NCBI GenBank assembly: GCA_013362835.1
Contig: JABFVJ010000173.1
Span: 1-8,421, forward strand
Source: Nonomuraea sp.
Lineage (GTDB): Bacteria; Actinomycetota; Actinomycetes; Streptosporangiales; Streptosporangiaceae
Reading direction: 5' to 3'
DNA length: 8,421 nucleotides
Positions within the stretch are counted from its first letter, which is position 1, and each line of letters begins with the position of its first letter. This document shows, piece after piece, positions 5,934 to 8,421 of this stretch. Both the position numbers and the translations under genes were made by a program. The notes beneath the pieces were generated by a model. The model was not told the DNA's origin, did no database searches, and saw only the letters and a program-made list of their open reading frames with translations.

Positions 5934-6904
5934 ATCGACAGCCGGGCGCCCGATCGTTTGAGCGTCCTGATGATCGGCGCGGTCTCGATGTGCCGGATCG
6001 CGGGCAGCGCCCCCAGGCCGTCGGTGAGGAAGCGGTAGAAGTCGGCGTCGTCGCGGCAGACCACGCTGGCCGCGAGGTTGGTCGGGCCCGTGGTCGCCCC
6101 GGCGAAGGCGATCTCCGGATGCTCGGCCAGCGCCCGCCCGGTCGCGTCGAGCTCGGCGGGCGGCACGGACATCCACAGCTGCGCCTCCACCTGGTAGCCG
6201 AGCAGCCGGGGCGCGACGTCCATGTCGAAGAAGAGCGCGCCCGCCGCGCAGAGCTGGTCCATCCGCCGCCTGACCGTGGACTCCGACCAGCCGGTCGCCG
6301 CCGCCAGGTCGGAGTAGCCGGCCCGCCCGTCCAGGGACAGCTCCGCCACGAGCGTGTCGTCGCCGGGGCCGAGCTCGACGGCCTCGCGAGAGCTCTGGAC
6401 GCGCCCGGCGTCCAGGTGGGCCACCTGGTCGGGCGAGAGCGCGGTGAGACCGGCCCAGCCGATCCGGCCGCCGACGAACATGTGCAGGGTCCGGTGGGCC
6501 GAGACCGCGAGCACCCTGTTGGTCCGCGCCAGCTTGGCCGGCAGCAGCGGCTCGCGGTCCGAGGCGGTGCGCTGGATGGCGCCGCAGGAGATCTCGGTGC
6601 CGCCCGACAGCAGGTGCACGAAGAACGTGTCGGGACGTCGTCCCAGCGCCTCGCCGATCGAGGCCCCGGCGTCGGGCGTGCAGCGCAGCCGGATCGCCCA
6701 CGACTGGTAGCCGAGCCGGTGCCGGTCGACGACGCCGACCACCCGGACCAGGCCGGTGGCGCGCAGCCGCCGGTAGCGGCGGGCCACCCGCTGGTCGGAC
6801 ACCCCGAGCACCTCGGCGATCCGGCTGAACGAGGCCCGCCCGTCCACCTGCAACGCGTGCAGCAGCCCGCGATCGAGCTCGTCGAGCGTGACGTTTTCCA
6901 TCAT
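5930..6904 (-). CDS. Lrp/AsnC-family transcriptional regulator with two HTH domains
   Basis: The product (324 aa from ATG 6904) is about twice the length of a classical Lrp/AsnC protein and consists of two Lrp-like halves. Half one has an AsnC-type winged HTH at about residues 7-55 (LDELDRGLLHALQVDGRASFSRIAEVLGVS...RRYRRLRATGLV), followed by a ligand-domain-like segment. Half two repeats this with an HTH at about 183-230 (LVAELSLDGRAGYSDLAAATGWSESTVRRRMDQL) and a RAM-like ligand domain to the end. Such tandem regulators are known in actinobacteria and usually sense amino acids or other small metabolites, but the ligand cannot be told here. Start choice: GTG 6907, ATG 6904 and ATG 6901 are consecutive; the only ribosome-site-like AGG (6912-6910) lies 5 nt from ATG 6904 and 8 nt from ATG 6901. 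It is divergent from the drug exporter, so it most likely controls that gene and itself. Confidence 0.88.
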   Translation of the reverse strand: MMENVTLDELDRGLLHALQVDGRASFSRIAEVLGVSDQRVARRYRRLRATGLVRVVGVVDRHRLGYQSWAIRLRCTPDAGASIGEALGRRPDTFFVHLLSGGTEISCGAIQRTASDREPLLPAKLARTNRVLAVSAHRTLHMFVGGRIGWAGLTALSPDQVAHLDAGRVQSSREAVELGPGDDTLVAELSLDGRAGYSDLAAATGWSESTVRRRMDQLCAAGALFFDMDVAPRLLGYQVEAQLWMSVPPAELDATGRALAEHPEIAFAGATTGPTNLAASVVCRDDADFYRFLTDGLGALPAIRHIETAPIIRTLKRSGARLSI

Positions 6905-6919
6905 CACAGCCTAGGTCGA

Positions 6920-6934
6920 CGCGGAAAAGCCGCG
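6920..6934. promoter_or_regulatory. Candidate operator: inverted repeat CGCGG-AAAAG-CCGCG
   Basis: This 15-bp dyad (5-bp arms, A-rich 5-bp centre) lies in the short divergent region between the Lrp-type regulator and the exporter. Lrp/AsnC proteins often bind 15-bp imperfect palindromes with an A/T-rich centre, so size and place suit autoregulation and control of the exporter. Arms this short and GC-rich can occur by chance in this genome, hence modest confidence. Confidence 0.35.
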
Positions 6935-6964
6935 GAACCGGCTCACGGGCTAGGAAAATGCCCC

Positions 6965-6977
6965 ATCGGGGCCCGAT
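6965..6977. promoter_or_regulatory. Second small dyad ATCGGG-G-CCCGAT upstream of the exporter
   Basis: Six-base arms flank a single G, ending 10 bases before ATG 6988. If the exporter starts at 6988 the dyad lies in its leader or core promoter and could be an operator. If the exporter starts at ATG 6958, the dyad is inside the first codons and means little. Function is inferred from position only. Confidence 0.25.
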
Positions 6978-6987
6978 CGTTGCCGCC

Positions 6988-8367
6988 ATGACCACCACAC
7001 TCACCCGTACGAGCCTGCAACCTCTGGTGGCGGCCTGCCTCGGCGCGTTCATGCTGCTCGTGGACGTGACCATCGTCATGGTCGCCCTCCCCGACATCAC
7101 CGCCGACCTGCGGATGTCGTTCACCGGCGGTCAGTGGCTGCTGGACGGCTACGCCCTGGCCCTGGCCGCGCTGCTGCTCGCCGCCGGCTCGGTCGCCGAC
7201 CACGCCGGGCGGCGCAAGGTGTACGTGATCGCGCTCGGCGTGTTCGCGCTCGCCTCGCTCGCCTGCGGGCTCGCGCCCACCGGCGGCCTGCTGCTGGCGG
7301 CCCGCGTGCTCCAGGGCGTGGGCGGGGCCGCCATGATGGCCACCACACTGGCCCTGATCAGCGCCACGTACCACGGCCGGGAGCGCGGCATCGCGTTCGG
7401 CGTGTGGGGCGGCGTCAACGGCGCGGCCGCGGCGCTCGCCCCCGTGCTCGGCGGCCTGCTCACCGAGCACCTGCACTGGCGGGCCATCTTCCTGGTGAAC
7501 CTGCCCATCAGCCTGGCCGCCGCCTGGCTGACCCTGCGCAGCGTCAAGGAGTCCCGCCTGCCCGGCGGCACCCGGCTCGACCTGGCCGGGATGGGCACGT
7601 TCACGCTGGCGGCGGCGGCGCTCACGTACGGGCTCGTCGAGGTCGGCCCGCACGGCTGGACGTCCGCGCGGGCGCTGGTGCCGCTGGCCGTGGCCGTCGT
7701 CGCGTTCGCGGCCTTCGTCGTCGTCGAGTGGCGTGGCGCGAATCCCCTGCTGGACCTGCGCCTGTTCGCCAACGCGTCGTTCAGCGGGATCATGACGGGG
7801 GCCGGGCTGCTCAATCCCGCCGCCTTCTCCTGCCTGGCCTTCACCTCGCTCTGGCTGCAGCAGGAGGGCGGACTCGGTCTCGGTCCCGTTCAGGCCGGGC
7901 TGGCGCTGATGCCGATGGCGGGCACCTCGCTGGTCGTCTCGGTCGCCGCCGCCCGCCTGTTCCCCCGGCTGTCCGCGCGGGCCGCGGTCGGCGGCGGGCT
8001 GCTGCTGATCGCCGCGGGCGCGCTGCTGCAGGGCATGCTCGACGGTCACTCCACCTGGACCGACCTCGCGCCCGGCCTGGTCGTGACCGGGATCGGCGTC
8101 GGCCTCGCCATCCCCTCGCTCAGCTCGGCCGCGATGACCCACGTCCCGCCGCACCGCGCCGGGATGGCCGCGGGCGCGGTCAACACGGTCAGGCAGCTCG
8201 GCTACGCCCTCGGCATCGCCGTGTTCGGCATCCTGTTCCAGGACGGCATGACCGGGCCGGGCGCGTTCCCCTCGGCCCTGAACGGGGTCTACCTGGGCGC
8301 CGCCGTCACGGGCCTGTTCGCGGGCCTGCTGGTGCTGGTCGCCACCAGGACCGCGAGGCCGGCGTAG
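6988..8367 (+). CDS. DHA2-type MFS multidrug exporter (14 transmembrane helices)
   Basis: The product (459 aa from ATG 6988) is a proton-driven efflux pump of the EmrB/QacA-like drug:H+ antiporter-2 family in the cytoplasmic membrane. Visible marks are LLVDVTIVMVALPDI in helix 1 (motif D1, with its acidic residue), the helix 2-3 loop GSVADHAGRRK (motif A, residues 67-77), the arginine helix AARVLQGVGGAAMM (104-117), and motif C in helix 5 around GGVNGAAAALAPVLGGLL (141-158), followed by HWRAIFLVNLPI. Hydrophobic segments run to the end and fit 14 helices; the length is usual. ATG 6988 gives the typical short N-terminus (MTTTLTRTSLQPLVAA) but no clear ribosome site; ATG 6958 adds ten residues and has AGGA only 2 nt upstream, so the start is open. 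Divergent from the Lrp-type regulator, which probably controls it. The substrate is unknown. Confidence 0.9.
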   Translation: MTTTLTRTSLQPLVAACLGAFMLLVDVTIVMVALPDITADLRMSFTGGQWLLDGYALALAALLLAAGSVADHAGRRKVYVIALGVFALASLACGLAPTGGLLLAARVLQGVGGAAMMATTLALISATYHGRERGIAFGVWGGVNGAAAALAPVLGGLLTEHLHWRAIFLVNLPISLAAAWLTLRSVKESRLPGGTRLDLAGMGTFTLAAAALTYGLVEVGPHGWTSARALVPLAVAVVAFAAFVVVEWRGANPLLDLRLFANASFSGIMTGAGLLNPAAFSCLAFTSLWLQQEGGLGLGPVQAGLALMPMAGTSLVVSVAAARLFPRLSARAAVGGGLLLIAAGALLQGMLDGHSTWTDLAPGLVVTGIGVGLAIPSLSSAAMTHVPPHRAGMAAGAVNTVRQLGYALGIAVFGILFQDGMTGPGAFPSALNGVYLGAAVTGLFAGLLVLVATRTARPA

Positions 8368-8368
8368 G

Positions 8369-8421
8369 TCAGTGGACGCGGGTCCGGAGCAGCGTGTCCA
8401 GCATGGCGTGCACCTGCGGGG
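8369..8421 (-). CDS. C-terminal end of an unidentified minus-strand gene (partial)
   Basis: Reading in from the right edge on the minus strand, 16 sense codons encode PQVHAMLDTLLRTRVH followed by TGA (8371-8369). Every one of these codons ends in G or C, as expected for a real gene here, and the stop lies one base beyond the exporter's stop, a tight convergent arrangement like that of the other tail-to-tail pair. The fragment is too short to assign a family. Confidence 0.5.
   Translation of the reverse strand, partial: PQVHAMLDTLLRTRVH

Noticed and set aside
4690..5961. 423-codon plus-strand frame opposite the oxidoreductase
   Set aside because: It spans a gene boundary, the repeat tail and the SoxR promoter, and its product is compositionally biased with no domain. 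It is an antisense shadow.
5856..7124. 422-codon minus-strand frame overlapping the Lrp regulator and the exporter start
   Set aside because: It runs through two real genes and their divergent promoter, with Arg/Ala/Gly-rich text and no motifs.
6943..8154. 403-codon minus-strand frame opposite the MFS exporter
   Set aside because: The product is Gln/Gly/Glu/Arg-rich low complexity, the typical mirror of a hydrophobic high-GC gene.
8348..8385. Possible bidirectional terminator: GGACCGCG (8348-8355) with CGCGGGTCC (8377-8385)
   Set aside because: The stem needs a bulged G and a 21-base loop, lies in the coding ends of both convergent genes, and has no T-run. It is too weak to call.
1..8421. 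CRISPR arrays, tRNA or rRNA genes, insertion sequences, phage integration sites
   Set aside because: I saw no regularly spaced direct repeats, no cloverleaf or rRNA-like sequence, no transposase motifs and no terminal inverted repeats with target duplications.

Overview
The window is very GC-rich, and third codon positions in the recognisable genes are almost always G or C. Stop codons are TGA or TAG, GTG starts are likely, and intergenic gaps are short. Together with the gene families present, this points to a filamentous actinomycete (a Streptosporangiales- or Streptomyces-like chromosome). The genus cannot be fixed from the window.

Layout. At the left edge (1 to about 279) is a GC-rich stretch with a strong 13-bp inverted repeat. 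It is open in the frame of the next gene but has weak coding character. From about 280 to 441 a short gene encodes what looks like only the N-terminal anchor of a HlyD-type membrane-fusion protein. Its stop overlaps the start of a 712-aa peptidase-containing ABC transporter (441-2579; C39 protease, six-helix membrane domain, ATPase). This transporter type removes a double-glycine leader while exporting a peptide, but no precursor peptide or modification enzyme lies in the window. Tail to tail with it, the two stop codons sharing one TCATGA palindrome, is a Tat-exported polysaccharide lyase of family PL8 on the minus strand (2574-4808).

Upstream of the lyase on the same strand is a zinc-free NADPH:quinone oxidoreductase-type MDR protein (4894-5874). 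Two extra degenerate copies of its last seven codons plus stop lie just after it, in frame. Its promoter carries a near-canonical SoxR box (5911-5930) placed between -35 and -10 elements as in soxS, so induction by redox-cycling compounds is predicted. Upstream again is a tandem-HTH Lrp/AsnC regulator (5930-6904), divergent from a 14-helix DHA2-family drug exporter (6988-8367). The short region between them holds two small inverted repeats that are candidate operators. The C-terminal end of one more minus-strand gene touches the right edge.

How the parts fit together: the right half looks like a small xenobiotic and redox defence group (exporter with divergent regulator, then a SoxR-type quinone reductase). 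The left half has an export ATPase of bacteriocin/RiPP type and a secreted lyase. I see no convincing wholly new system. The items most worth checking are the HlyD anchor stub coupled to the transporter, the SoxR box, and the repeated stop-codon tail of the oxidoreductase.
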